From UBA6136 sp039795615 (GTDB taxonomy: Bacteria > Pseudomonadota > Gammaproteobacteria > Methylococcales > Methylococcaceae), in NCBI GenBank assembly GCA_039795615.1, contig JBDKLO010000001.1, positions 1 through 24,592 on the forward strand: DNA of 24,592 nucleotides, in the 5' to 3' direction. Below, piece by piece: positions 1-6,972 of this stretch (positions are counted from its first letter, which is position 1; each line of letters opens with the position of its first letter). Under the pieces are notes generated by a model that saw only the letters and a list, made by a program, of their open reading frames with translations, ran no database searches and had not been told where the DNA came from. The translations under genes and the position numbers were made by a program.

Positions 1-14
1 AAGAGGAAGACAAC

Positions 15-1934
15 ATGAAAGACATGACCAAGAACATCCTCCTGTGGGTGGTCATCGCATTTGCGCTGCTCTCGATGTTCAATTACTTCGGGCCGCGTAA
101 CAAGCCTGACACCGCGATGACTTACACCAATTTCATTGCGGCCATCAATCAGGGAACCATTCGTCAACTCAGTATCGACGGTGAAGTGATCTCCGGGATG
201 ATGACTGACGGCGATCGCTTTTTGACCTATAACCCGGGCGACCCCCACCTGATCGACGATCTGCTCAAGAATCATGTCGACATCAAGGTTGTTCCCACCG
301 AACGCCCGTCATTCCTGTCCCAGCTCTTGATGGCCAGCCTTCCGATGGTCCTCCTCATCGGGGTATGGGTCTATTTCATGCGCAGAATGCAAGGTGGCGC
401 GGGCGGCGGTGCCATGAATTTTGGCAAGAGCAAGGCCAAGCTCATTGAAGAAGACAAGGTCAAGGTCACTTTCGCGGATGTCGCAGGTTGCGATGAAGCG
501 AAAGAAGATGTCCAGGAAATGGTCGACTTCCTCCGGGATCCCAGCAAATTCCAGAAACTGGGTGGGATGATTCCCCGCGGTGCCCTGATGGTCGGTCCGC
601 CGGGTACCGGCAAGACCCTCCTCGCTCGCGCCATTGCGGGCGAAGCCAAGGTCCCCTTCTTCTCAATCTCAGGTTCTGACTTTGTTGAAATGTTCGTCGG
701 TGTCGGTGCATCCCGAGTCCGCAACATGTTCGAGGAGGCCAAGAAAAGAGCGCCCTGCATTATCTTCATCGACGAAATCGACGCCGTCGGTCGCCAGCGC
801 GGCGCGGGACTCGGTGGTGGTCATGACGAACGTGAGCAGACACTGAATCAGCTGTTGGTTGAAATGGATGGGTTCAGCGGCAACGAAGGCATCATCATCA
901 TCGCTGCCACCAACCGTGCGGACGTCCTCGACAAGGCTCTCCTCCGTCCGGGCCGATTCGATCGCCAGATCACTGTGGGCCTTCCAGACGTTCGCGGTCG
1001 TCAGCAGATTCTGGGCGTCCACATGAAGCGGGTCCCAGTCGCTGCTAATGTCGAGCCTGATTGGCTTGCTCGCGGTACCCCGGGTTTCTCTGGTGCTGAT
1101 CTTGCAAACCTGGTCAACGAAGCAGCCCTCTTCGCTGCCCGCCAGAACAAGAAAGAAGTTGAAATGGAGGACTTCGAAAAGGCCAAGGACAAGATCCTGA
1201 TGGGTGCTGAACGGAAGTCTGCTGTGATGAGCGAGGACGAAAAGCTGGTAACGGCCTACCACGAAGCCGGTCACGCAATCGTCGGACGTCTCGTCCCGGA
1301 ACATGATCCGGTCTATAAGGTCAGCATCATTCCGAGAGGACGCGCCCTGGGTATCACCATGTTCCTGCCGGAGCGGGATCAGTACAGTGCGAGCAAGCAG
1401 AAGCTTGAAAGTCAGATCTCCAGCCTCTACGGTGGACGCCTCGCTGAAGAAATCATCTTCGGTGTAGAAAAAGTGACGACCGGCGCCTCTAACGACATTG
1501 AGCGTGCGACCGCGATGGCCCGTAACATGGTCACCCGCTGGGGTCTTTCTGAACGTCTCGGACCGCTGGCGTATGGCGAGGAACAAGGCGAAGTCTTCCT
1601 GGGCCGCTCCGTCACGCAAACCCAGTCCATCTCTGAGGAAACCCAGCATCTCATCGATGAGGAAATCCGCTCAGTGATTGACCGGAACTATGACCGGGCT
1701 GAGCGCCTCCTGAGGGAAAATCTGGACAAGATGCACCTGATGGCGGAAGCCCTCATGAAGTATGAAACCATTGATCGCTTCCAGATTGATGACATCATGG
1801 CCGGTCGTGTACCTGCCCCGCCCCGGGATTGGGTCAGCCCTCCCAGCGCAGGCGCAGATAGCAGCACCGGAGGAAGCCCTGCCAGCGACGCCGTAGGGGT
1901 TGGCCCGATCGGTACGGCAGCTCCTTCCGTCTGA
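15..1934 (+). CDS. ftsH: ATP-dependent zinc metalloprotease FtsH
   Basis: Membrane-anchored AAA+ protease that degrades misfolded membrane proteins and short-lived regulators. The 639-aa length is normal for the family. Seen in order: TM1 at about residues 8-25, a short periplasmic domain, TM2 at about 100-122, Walker A GPPGTGKT (194-201), Walker B IIFIDEID (about 249-256), the second region of homology ending in RPGRFDR (311-317), and the zinc-binding HEAGH (416-420). The C-terminal tail is Gly/Ser/Pro-rich and low complexity. An AGAGGA Shine-Dalgarno lies just upstream, so the start at 15 is plausible; Met4 is an alternative. A strong terminator follows directly, so the common ftsH-folP-glmM arrangement is absent downstream. 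Any upstream partner such as rlmE lies outside the window. Confidence 0.98.
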   Translation: MKDMTKNILLWVVIAFALLSMFNYFGPRNKPDTAMTYTNFIAAINQGTIRQLSIDGEVISGMMTDGDRFLTYNPGDPHLIDDLLKNHVDIKVVPTERPSFLSQLLMASLPMVLLIGVWVYFMRRMQGGAGGGAMNFGKSKAKLIEEDKVKVTFADVAGCDEAKEDVQEMVDFLRDPSKFQKLGGMIPRGALMVGPPGTGKTLLARAIAGEAKVPFFSISGSDFVEMFVGVGASRVRNMFEEAKKRAPCIIFIDEIDAVGRQRGAGLGGGHDEREQTLNQLLVEMDGFSGNEGIIIIAATNRADVLDKALLRPGRFDRQITVGLPDVRGRQQILGVHMKRVPVAANVEPDWLARGTPGFSGADLANLVNEAALFAARQNKKEVEMEDFEKAKDKILMGAERKSAVMSEDEKLVTAYHEAGHAIVGRLVPEHDPVYKVSIIPRGRALGITMFLPERDQYSASKQKLESQISSLYGGRLAEEIIFGVEKVTTGASNDIERATAMARNMVTRWGLSERLGPLAYGEEQGEVFLGRSVTQTQSISEETQHLIDEEIRSVIDRNYDRAERLLRENLDKMHLMAEALMKYETIDRFQIDDIMAGRVPAPPRDWVSPPSAGADSSTGGSPASDAVGVGPIGTAAPSV

Positions 1935-1951
1935 TCTCTGACGGTGACTTG

Positions 1952-1992
1952 AAAGAAGCCGGACACGCCGAGAGGCTGTCCGGCTTCTTTTT
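1952..1992 (+). terminator. Rho-independent terminator of ftsH
   Basis: A perfect 14-bp stem (1952-1965 with 1977-1990) encloses an 11-nt loop. The left arm begins AAAGAAG, so the right arm ends in a T-rich tract (TTCTTTTT). It sits 17 bases after the ftsH stop and should isolate ftsH from the lipocalin gene. The A-rich left arm would also let it work partly in the reverse direction. Confidence 0.9.
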
Positions 1993-2084
1993 GCTCGAAT
2001 AAGAATTTGTCCGTCCCTTTTCCGTTAAAATCGGGGCTTAATCTCGTTATTCCGCTTGCCTTCGATTCAACAGCAAAAAAATCC

Positions 2085-2672
2085 ATGAAGATCCTTTCCG
2101 CCGCCATTCTCGCCCTGATCCTGGTCAGCTTGGGTTACCTCATGTTCGGTAAGCTGGGTATTCCTGATGGTGTGACCGCTGTCACCCCCTTCGACTTGAA
2201 GCGCTTCGAAGGCACCTGGTATGAAATTGCTCGTCTGGACCATGGTTTTGAAAAGAACATGAGCCATGTGTCATTCACCTACACCCTCAAGGATGGGGGC
2301 GATTTCAAGGTGGAGAACAAATCGCTTGACGGCAAAAATGGCCACTGGCAAGTGTCAGAAGGAAAAGGCACTTTGATTGGCGATCCGAATGTCGGCCGCC
2401 TGAAGATTTCATATTTCGGCCCGTTCTACGGTAGCTTCAACATCATTGCCCTGGATGACAAGAACTATTCATGGGCGATGGTCACGGGACCCAGCACGCG
2501 CTATCTCTGGATTCTTTCCCGGAAAAAAACCCTGGAGGATCCGATCATTCAGGATCTGATCCGAAAAGCCATCGGCATGGGATTCAAATTGGACAAAATG
2601 GTCCACGTCGATCAAAAGGATGCGACCGCCGTTGAGGGGATGATTCCTCCCAAAACCAAAACATCGGAATAA
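2085..2672 (+). CDS. Lipocalin family protein (Blc-like), membrane-anchored
   Basis: Predicted beta-barrel lipocalin of 195 aa, a family that binds fatty acids or lysophospholipids at the cell envelope. The N-terminus (MKILSAAILALILVSLGYLM) is hydrophobic and would direct export. The lipocalin signature GTWYEIARLDHGFEKN follows, and a late YLWILSRKK strand matches the third conserved region of Blc-type proteins. E. coli Blc is an outer-membrane lipoprotein, but here there is no lipobox cysteine, so the protein is probably inner-membrane anchored or cleaved and soluble. I chose ATG 2085 because the frame upstream (from 2007) encodes a non-signal-like leader and 2085 begins the signal. The gene is monocistronic, between a terminator and a hairpin. 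A TAAAAT-like -10 box lies at 2026-2031, but I see no convincing -35. Confidence 0.88.
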   Translation: MKILSAAILALILVSLGYLMFGKLGIPDGVTAVTPFDLKRFEGTWYEIARLDHGFEKNMSHVSFTYTLKDGGDFKVENKSLDGKNGHWQVSEGKGTLIGDPNVGRLKISYFGPFYGSFNIIALDDKNYSWAMVTGPSTRYLWILSRKKTLEDPIIQDLIRKAIGMGFKLDKMVHVDQKDATAVEGMIPPKTKTSE

Positions 2673-2684
2673 CCCTTGATCAGA

Positions 2685-2720
2685 CTGTCATCCCATGTTC
2701 ATTTCGGTATGGGATGATAG
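2685..2720 (+). terminator. Hairpin after lipocalin gene (possible terminator)
   Basis: A 12-bp stem with one G-U pair (2685-2696 with 2709-2720) and a 12-nt loop sits 12 bases after the lipocalin stop. No T-run follows, so it may only stabilise the mRNA 3' end or act with Rho. Confidence 0.45.
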
Positions 2721-2791
2721 GGCTGAACTGGGGCAAGACACGGGTTTACATGGAAATCGCGATAGACGCTGTTTCCTTTCCTGTGTTAGCT

Positions 2792-2808
2792 TTCAATCAT
2801 GAATTGAA
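2792..2808. promoter_or_regulatory. Inverted repeat TTCAAT-N5-ATTGAA upstream of the ATPase cluster
   Basis: A perfect 6-bp inverted repeat with a 5-bp spacer, about 115 bases before the first gene of the metal-ATPase cluster. Size and symmetry suit a dimeric repressor or activator site. No matching regulator gene is adjacent and I do not recognise the consensus; it does not look like a Fur box. Confidence 0.3.
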
Positions 2809-2849
2809 GGGCAAACGGCGCAGAGATAACCTCCGTCCCGAAGGATTGG

Positions 2850-2869
2850 CTTTGGTAAACAAACCAAAG
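2850..2869. promoter_or_regulatory. Inverted repeat CTTTGGT-N6-ACCAAAG upstream of the ATPase cluster
   Basis: A perfect 7-bp inverted repeat with a 6-bp spacer, 54 bases before the ATG at 2924. It could be an operator overlapping the promoter or a 5'-UTR hairpin. Together with the repeat at 2792-2808 it makes the 251-base gap 2673-2923 the likely control region of the cluster. I found no good sigma-70 -10/-35 pair in the gap. Confidence 0.35.
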
Positions 2870-2923
2870 AACTGTCAGTCCAACTAGCCCCCCCGCCACC
2901 TTTAACATCAGAGGACGATCATC

Positions 2924-3247
2924 ATGGCAACGACTGCAACTGCAGGACAGACAGAAAGCGATCCGCTTCGCTCCATCTCGGACGCCATGCGCGAAGCCAT
3001 CAACAATGCATCTGAGGATGCGAGCAAAGCCAGCGAAAAAATTCGCGAAGCCGGAACGGGCATGGGGCAATCCATCTCTCGTTTCACCTATACCAGTTCT
3101 TACATGCTCTCCTATGGCGTGGTCTATGCGACGGTCTTCGTCGCCAAATCGATCCCGCAGGAAAATCCCATCGTCGAAGGACTCATCGATGGCGGCAGAG
3201 CGGCAATCGAAGCGCTGAACGAAGCCAAGTCCAAGCCCACCAGCTAA
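2924..3247 (+). CDS. Small protein with one hydrophobic segment, first gene of the metal-ATPase cluster
   Basis: A 107-aa protein of no family I can name with certainty. Residues 1-50 are polar, Ala/Ser/Glu-rich and probably helical. Residues about 57-77 form a hydrophobic stretch rich in Tyr and Val (SSYMLSYGVVYATVFVAKSIP), and the tail ends in an Ala-rich helix (GLIDGGRAAIEALNEAK). This suits a membrane-associated accessory protein. GAGGA lies 8 bases before the ATG, so the start is well supported. The gene opens a run of six same-strand genes with two P-type-ATPase-like proteins. Small hydrophobic proteins (FezA) precede the P1B-6 ATPase in ferrosome operons; similarity in position and build is seen, homology is not shown. 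Confidence 0.85.
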   Translation: MATTATAGQTESDPLRSISDAMREAINNASEDASKASEKIREAGTGMGQSISRFTYTSSYMLSYGVVYATVFVAKSIPQENPIVEGLIDGGRAAIEALNEAKSKPTS

Positions 3248-3364
3248 GGACTGCATCAGAACGCGTGCCAGTCAGAGTCCGCCGCAGCCTCCACGGGCCG
3301 GACAGAGCGGCGGGGATGATTGTGCCTGAAAAAAATACGGCCCAAGCAACGAGCAGACAACCCT

Positions 3365-6040
3365 ATGGAATCTCCTTCCAGTGACACTGGCATAACGACA
3401 CCCGCGCAGCCCAGTATTCAGTTCCCCCGTCCTGGCACGCTTCGCATCCTTAACGCCCATCTGTTTCACCACACAGACGCCTCGGCGTTTGCGACGTTCG
3501 TCCGCCGCGCTTTCAGAAGCCCTGGCATTCAGGGGTTGAGCATTCCAAAACCGGGACAGCCTTTTGCGGAGCTTCACTTTGACAGCAGCCGCTACTCACC
3601 CAAGGAGATCCTCGCCCAGCTCACCGCTTCGATGGATGCGGATTTTCCGCCCCACAGCGACCCGGGCACCCACGACGCACAGATCTCGCCTGTCGCGATC
3701 GCACGAAATCGCGCCGGCTCCGTGGCCTATTACCGCTATCAGAATCTGGTCACCGGTTGGGAGTTACTTTCCGAATCCACGGGCATGATTCGCCTCAAGA
3801 ATCCGTCCCTCTATCGGAAGGCGTCTTTGTGCGAAGCCATCGAGCGCGAACTCATGAGCGTGCTGGGCGTTGATCGTTTTAAAACCCATAGCCTTCGCTG
3901 CACGGTGCAGGTCCATTTCGATCCTCGCCGGCTCTCGGGCGCCAATATTCTTGAAATCATCGACTCTGCATTAGCGTCAGCAGAGCATCAAGAAGTCCTC
4001 GACAAGCTGGATCTCGATCTCGCCATTTGCTCGGCCTCTCTTCCCATTGCAGCTGCGGCCCAGCTGGCTTTCCCTCCCCTGATGCCGGTGGCCGCCGCGA
4101 TCTTTGCTTACACGGCAATCCCCAGCATGAAGGGAGCCTATGACGTCGTGGTTAAAGAGCGCAGGCTGGGTGTTGATGTCCTCGACTCTCTCGTTGTACT
4201 CGGCTGCCTTGGCACCCTTCAAATCTTCCCCGGGGCCGTCATGGCCTGGTGCCTCTCTCTGGGTCGACTGCTGGTCAAGAAGACCGAGGACAACTCAAAG
4301 AAGATGCTTCTCAATGCCTTCGGCAAGCAGCCTCGTTTCGTATGGCTGATGAAGGACGGCGTTGAAATCGAAGTCCCGCTTGAGAAAATCGCTCAGGGCG
4401 ACATCGTTGCCGTTCATACCGGCGATGCCGTTCCCGTGGATGGGCATATCATCGAAGGCATGGCCATGATCGACCAGCACGCCCTGACGGGCGAGTCGAC
4501 CCCGGCTGAAAAAGGCGTGGGTGACCGCGTTTATGCCTCAACGATCCTGGTGGCAGGCAAAATTTATGTCTCCGTTGAACAGGCCGGCACCGAAACCGCT
4601 ACGGCCAAGATCAGCCAGATCCTCAATGATACGGCCGGCTACAAACTGACTTCCCAAAACAAGGGTGAGCGTCTGGCCGATCAGGCCGTTCTTCCCACCA
4701 TGGTGATGAGTGGTATCGCCTTCTCCACGCTGGGACCCTTTGCAGGGGTCGCTGTCCTCAACAGTGATCTTGGGACCGGCATTCGCATGGCCGCGCCTCT
4801 GGCAATGCTCTCTTCACTGTCCCTGTGCGCGCAAAAAGGGATCCTGGTCAAGGATGGCCGCGCCCTTGAACTGATGAATGAAATCGATACCGTCCTTTTC
4901 GACAAGACGGGCACCCTGACCCGCGAGCGTCCAGAAGTCGGTGATATTGTGACGGCGCATGGTCATAAGCCCGAAGAGGTTCTCCTCTTTGCTGCGGCAG
5001 CTGAAAGAAAGTTCCATCACCCCATTGCCTTGGCCATTCTGCACAAGGCGGAAGAGCTCGGCCTCGAATTACCCCCGACCGATGAAACGGAATACAAGGT
5101 CGGTTACGGCATCAGCGTGGGCGTCAATGGGCACCTGATTCGTGTCGGCAGCCGTCGCTTCATGGAGATGGAGGGCATCGTCATTCCCGATGCGATCGAG
5201 AAAAAGCTCGAAGCCGTCCATGAGGATGGGGATACCATGGTGATGGTTGCGATCGATGACCACCTCGGGGGTGCACTTGAACTTCGTGCCGCCCTGCGTC
5301 CTGAAGTAAAGGACATCATTAAGGGACTTCGCCAGCGAGGCATCAAGCACCTCGCCATCATTTCCGGTGACCATGAAGCACCGACCAAGAAACTGGCCGA
5401 AGAACTCGGCATGGACCGTTATTTTGCTCAGGTCCTGCCAGCCGACAAGGCCGACTATGTCGAGAAGCTTCAGGCAGAAGGCCGGAAGGTGTGTTTCGTG
5501 GGCGACGGGATCAACGACTCCATCGCCTTGAAAAAGGCCAATGTCTCAATTTCACTGCGGGGTGCCACCACCATCGCCACCGATACCGCGCACATTGTCT
5601 TCCTCGAGCAGGGCCTCGGAAAGCTGTGTGAACTCCGGGACATCGCCCGCAACCTTGACCATAACATCAGAAGAAGCTGGGGCATGATCCTGGTACCGAA
5701 CGCAGCCTGTGTCATTGGCGTCTTCACGATGGGCCTGGGTGTCGGTTTCTCCGTACTGACCAACAATGTTGCTGCCATCGGAGCCCTGATCAATGGGGTT
5801 CTGCCGATGCGTGAGGTGGCAAAGCTGGAAGCGGAGCGCCGCCACATGCTGGAAATGGAATTAGCCGCTCATGATCATGATCCGGAACCTGAGACCGATC
5901 TTGAAGCGATGAAAGTCGTTCCGGCATCCGGTGAAAGCACTGACGCTTCAGCAGAGCCCCCAACGGCGCGTACGCCAAGAAAAATCAACACCCGCAAACC
6001 GGCCTCACGCGCTTCAAAAAAAGCGGTGGGTCAGTCTTGA
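3365..6040 (+). CDS. P1B-type (P1B-6/FezB-like) metal-transporting ATPase, cysteine-free
   Basis: An 891-aa inner-membrane P-type ATPase expected to move a transition metal using ATP. Two ferredoxin-like HMA-type domains lie at about residues 22-90 and 122-207; neither has the usual CxxC. Hydrophobic pairs follow at about 219-255 and 270-304. Catalytic motifs are intact: TGES 375-378, DKTGT with phospho-acceptor D513, HP 552-553, SGDH 667-670 and GDGIND 713-718. Where copper and zinc pumps carry CPC or a related cysteine motif, the core membrane helix reads IRMAAPLAM, with no cysteine. That, and the NSDLGTGIR segment before it, resembles P1B-6 pumps, some of which (FezB) load iron into ferrosomes; this assignment is from memory of the family. 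The C-terminal tail is His/Asp- then Lys/Pro-rich. The start is uncertain: ATG 3365 has a weak ribosome site, while TTG 3320 is preceded by GGGGAT and would add a basic 15-residue leader. Confidence 0.93.
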   Translation: MESPSSDTGITTPAQPSIQFPRPGTLRILNAHLFHHTDASAFATFVRRAFRSPGIQGLSIPKPGQPFAELHFDSSRYSPKEILAQLTASMDADFPPHSDPGTHDAQISPVAIARNRAGSVAYYRYQNLVTGWELLSESTGMIRLKNPSLYRKASLCEAIERELMSVLGVDRFKTHSLRCTVQVHFDPRRLSGANILEIIDSALASAEHQEVLDKLDLDLAICSASLPIAAAAQLAFPPLMPVAAAIFAYTAIPSMKGAYDVVVKERRLGVDVLDSLVVLGCLGTLQIFPGAVMAWCLSLGRLLVKKTEDNSKKMLLNAFGKQPRFVWLMKDGVEIEVPLEKIAQGDIVAVHTGDAVPVDGHIIEGMAMIDQHALTGESTPAEKGVGDRVYASTILVAGKIYVSVEQAGTETATAKISQILNDTAGYKLTSQNKGERLADQAVLPTMVMSGIAFSTLGPFAGVAVLNSDLGTGIRMAAPLAMLSSLSLCAQKGILVKDGRALELMNEIDTVLFDKTGTLTRERPEVGDIVTAHGHKPEEVLLFAAAAERKFHHPIALAILHKAEELGLELPPTDETEYKVGYGISVGVNGHLIRVGSRRFMEMEGIVIPDAIEKKLEAVHEDGDTMVMVAIDDHLGGALELRAALRPEVKDIIKGLRQRGIKHLAIISGDHEAPTKKLAEELGMDRYFAQVLPADKADYVEKLQAEGRKVCFVGDGINDSIALKKANVSISLRGATTIATDTAHIVFLEQGLGKLCELRDIARNLDHNIRRSWGMILVPNAACVIGVFTMGLGVGFSVLTNNVAAIGALINGVLPMREVAKLEAERRHMLEMELAAHDHDPEPETDLEAMKVVPASGESTDASAEPPTARTPRKINTRKPASRASKKAVGQS

Positions 6041-6100
6041 TGTTTGCGAAGAGCTCTCTGAGGTAAGTATCCTCCCCCCATTCATCGCGAGGACGAGATC

Positions 6101-6709
6101 ATGGCCGAGAAAGTGACCCCCGAGACGTCTCCAAAGACACCCGCCAAGAAGCCACGGGAGCGCCTTCTGAAGGCTCGCCCGCGCGCCAGCGATTCCGCGC
6201 CTGCTCAAGAAAAGGCTGCGGCTGCGGCTGAGGCCGTCGCTGCACCCGCCAAGGCGCCAGAGAAGACGACCGATGCGGAGGGACCCCGCTTTCAGTTCTT
6301 TCTAATCGATAGCGGCTGGGATGGCGCTGCGGCCAATGTGATCCGCCAAAACCTTCGGATGGTGACGCAACTGCAGAATCACGATCCCTTCTATGTCCTG
6401 ACCCGGAGTCAGTCGAGCGAAATCCTGAAGCGCCACCCCCATCTGATCGGCAAAGACCCGATTCTTTTGGCTCGCGACATCCATGGAGCCCGATACAGTG
6501 GCCGTAAGCAGTACCATGGCTTTCACCTCAACCTCGGAATCATCCAGAAACCCGAAGATGCGCTGGAAGTTCTGCAGAATTTTCTCAACTTCCTTGCTGT
6601 CCATCGGAAGAATGCCAACATTGATCGTGTGATCAAGCAGAAGCTTCATCGTGACGGCCTTCAGGGGGCTGTTGAAGTCCTGCGTGGCGGTAGCGAGGCG
6701 CTGGTCTAG
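6101..6709 (+). CDS. Conserved-looking protein of unknown function in the metal-ATPase cluster
   Basis: A 202-aa soluble protein. Residues 1-60 are a Lys/Pro/Ala/Glu-rich, low-complexity and probably disordered arm, similar in style to the tail of the ATPase encoded just upstream. Residues about 62-202 are a compact alpha/beta domain opening FQFFLIDSGWDGAAANVIRQ. It contains FYVLTRSQSS, HPHLIGKDPILLARD and a helical end (NFLNFLAVHRKNANIDRVI). I see no signal peptide, membrane segment, known catalytic motif or metal-binding cysteine; His residues (94, 112, 114, 128, 139, 142) are the only obvious ligands. GAGGACGAG precedes the ATG. The intergenic gap of 60 bases suggests co-transcription with the ATPase. 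A cytoplasmic coat, adaptor or mineralisation factor are all possible; none is shown. Confidence 0.88.
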   Translation: MAEKVTPETSPKTPAKKPRERLLKARPRASDSAPAQEKAAAAAEAVAAPAKAPEKTTDAEGPRFQFFLIDSGWDGAAANVIRQNLRMVTQLQNHDPFYVLTRSQSSEILKRHPHLIGKDPILLARDIHGARYSGRKQYHGFHLNLGIIQKPEDALEVLQNFLNFLAVHRKNANIDRVIKQKLHRDGLQGAVEVLRGGSEALV

Positions 6710-6753
6710 AACCTTCGCCTTCATCTGCCTTCAAAATCCGGAGAGCCCCCCTC

Positions 6754-6972
6754 ATGAATCAAGTATCGGAAGCCATTACCAGCATTTTCGGCATCGTCCT
6801 GATTGCCGCGATCGGTTATGAACTCAGACGTCGCAGAAAGAAACTGCGCGAACTCTATAACGTTCTCGATCATGAAGATCTTGAAGTGGTTGCCGATCTC
6901 GACGAGATGCTCAAAAAGGGTGTTCTCAAGGCGTATGTTCCTGATTTCGAATTCCATGAAACGACACGATGA
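6754..6972 (+). CDS. 72-aa single-pass membrane protein
   Basis: One hydrophobic helix (about residues 8-22, SIFGIVLIAAIGY) is followed at once by a basic stop-transfer run (RRRRKK). A charged helical cytoplasmic tail ends in an aromatic/acidic segment (YVPDFEFHE). The positive-inside rule predicts N-out, C-in. GGAGAG lies 8 bases before the ATG. The stop overlaps the next start (ATGA at 6969-6972), so it is translationally coupled to the degenerate ATPase and likely works with it in a fixed ratio, perhaps as a small subunit or tether. I do not recognise a family. Confidence 0.85.
   Translation: MNQVSEAITSIFGIVLIAAIGYELRRRRKKLRELYNVLDHEDLEVVADLDEMLKKGVLKAYVPDFEFHETTR

Noticed and set aside
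669..1649. Long minus-strand frame (326 codons) inside ftsH
   Set aside because: It is antisense to a highly conserved AAA+ protease, has no ribosome site and no recognisable protein motifs.
2750..2887. Plus-strand 45-codon frame upstream of the cluster
   Set aside because: No ribosome site, no protein-like pattern, and it runs through the two inverted repeats.
2786..3256. Minus-strand frame over the 107-aa gene, including a 40-aa hydrophobic peptide at its end
   Set aside because: No Shine-Dalgarno before the inner ATG, and the plus-strand gene has a good site and fits the cluster. The hydrophobic stretch lies in the control region.
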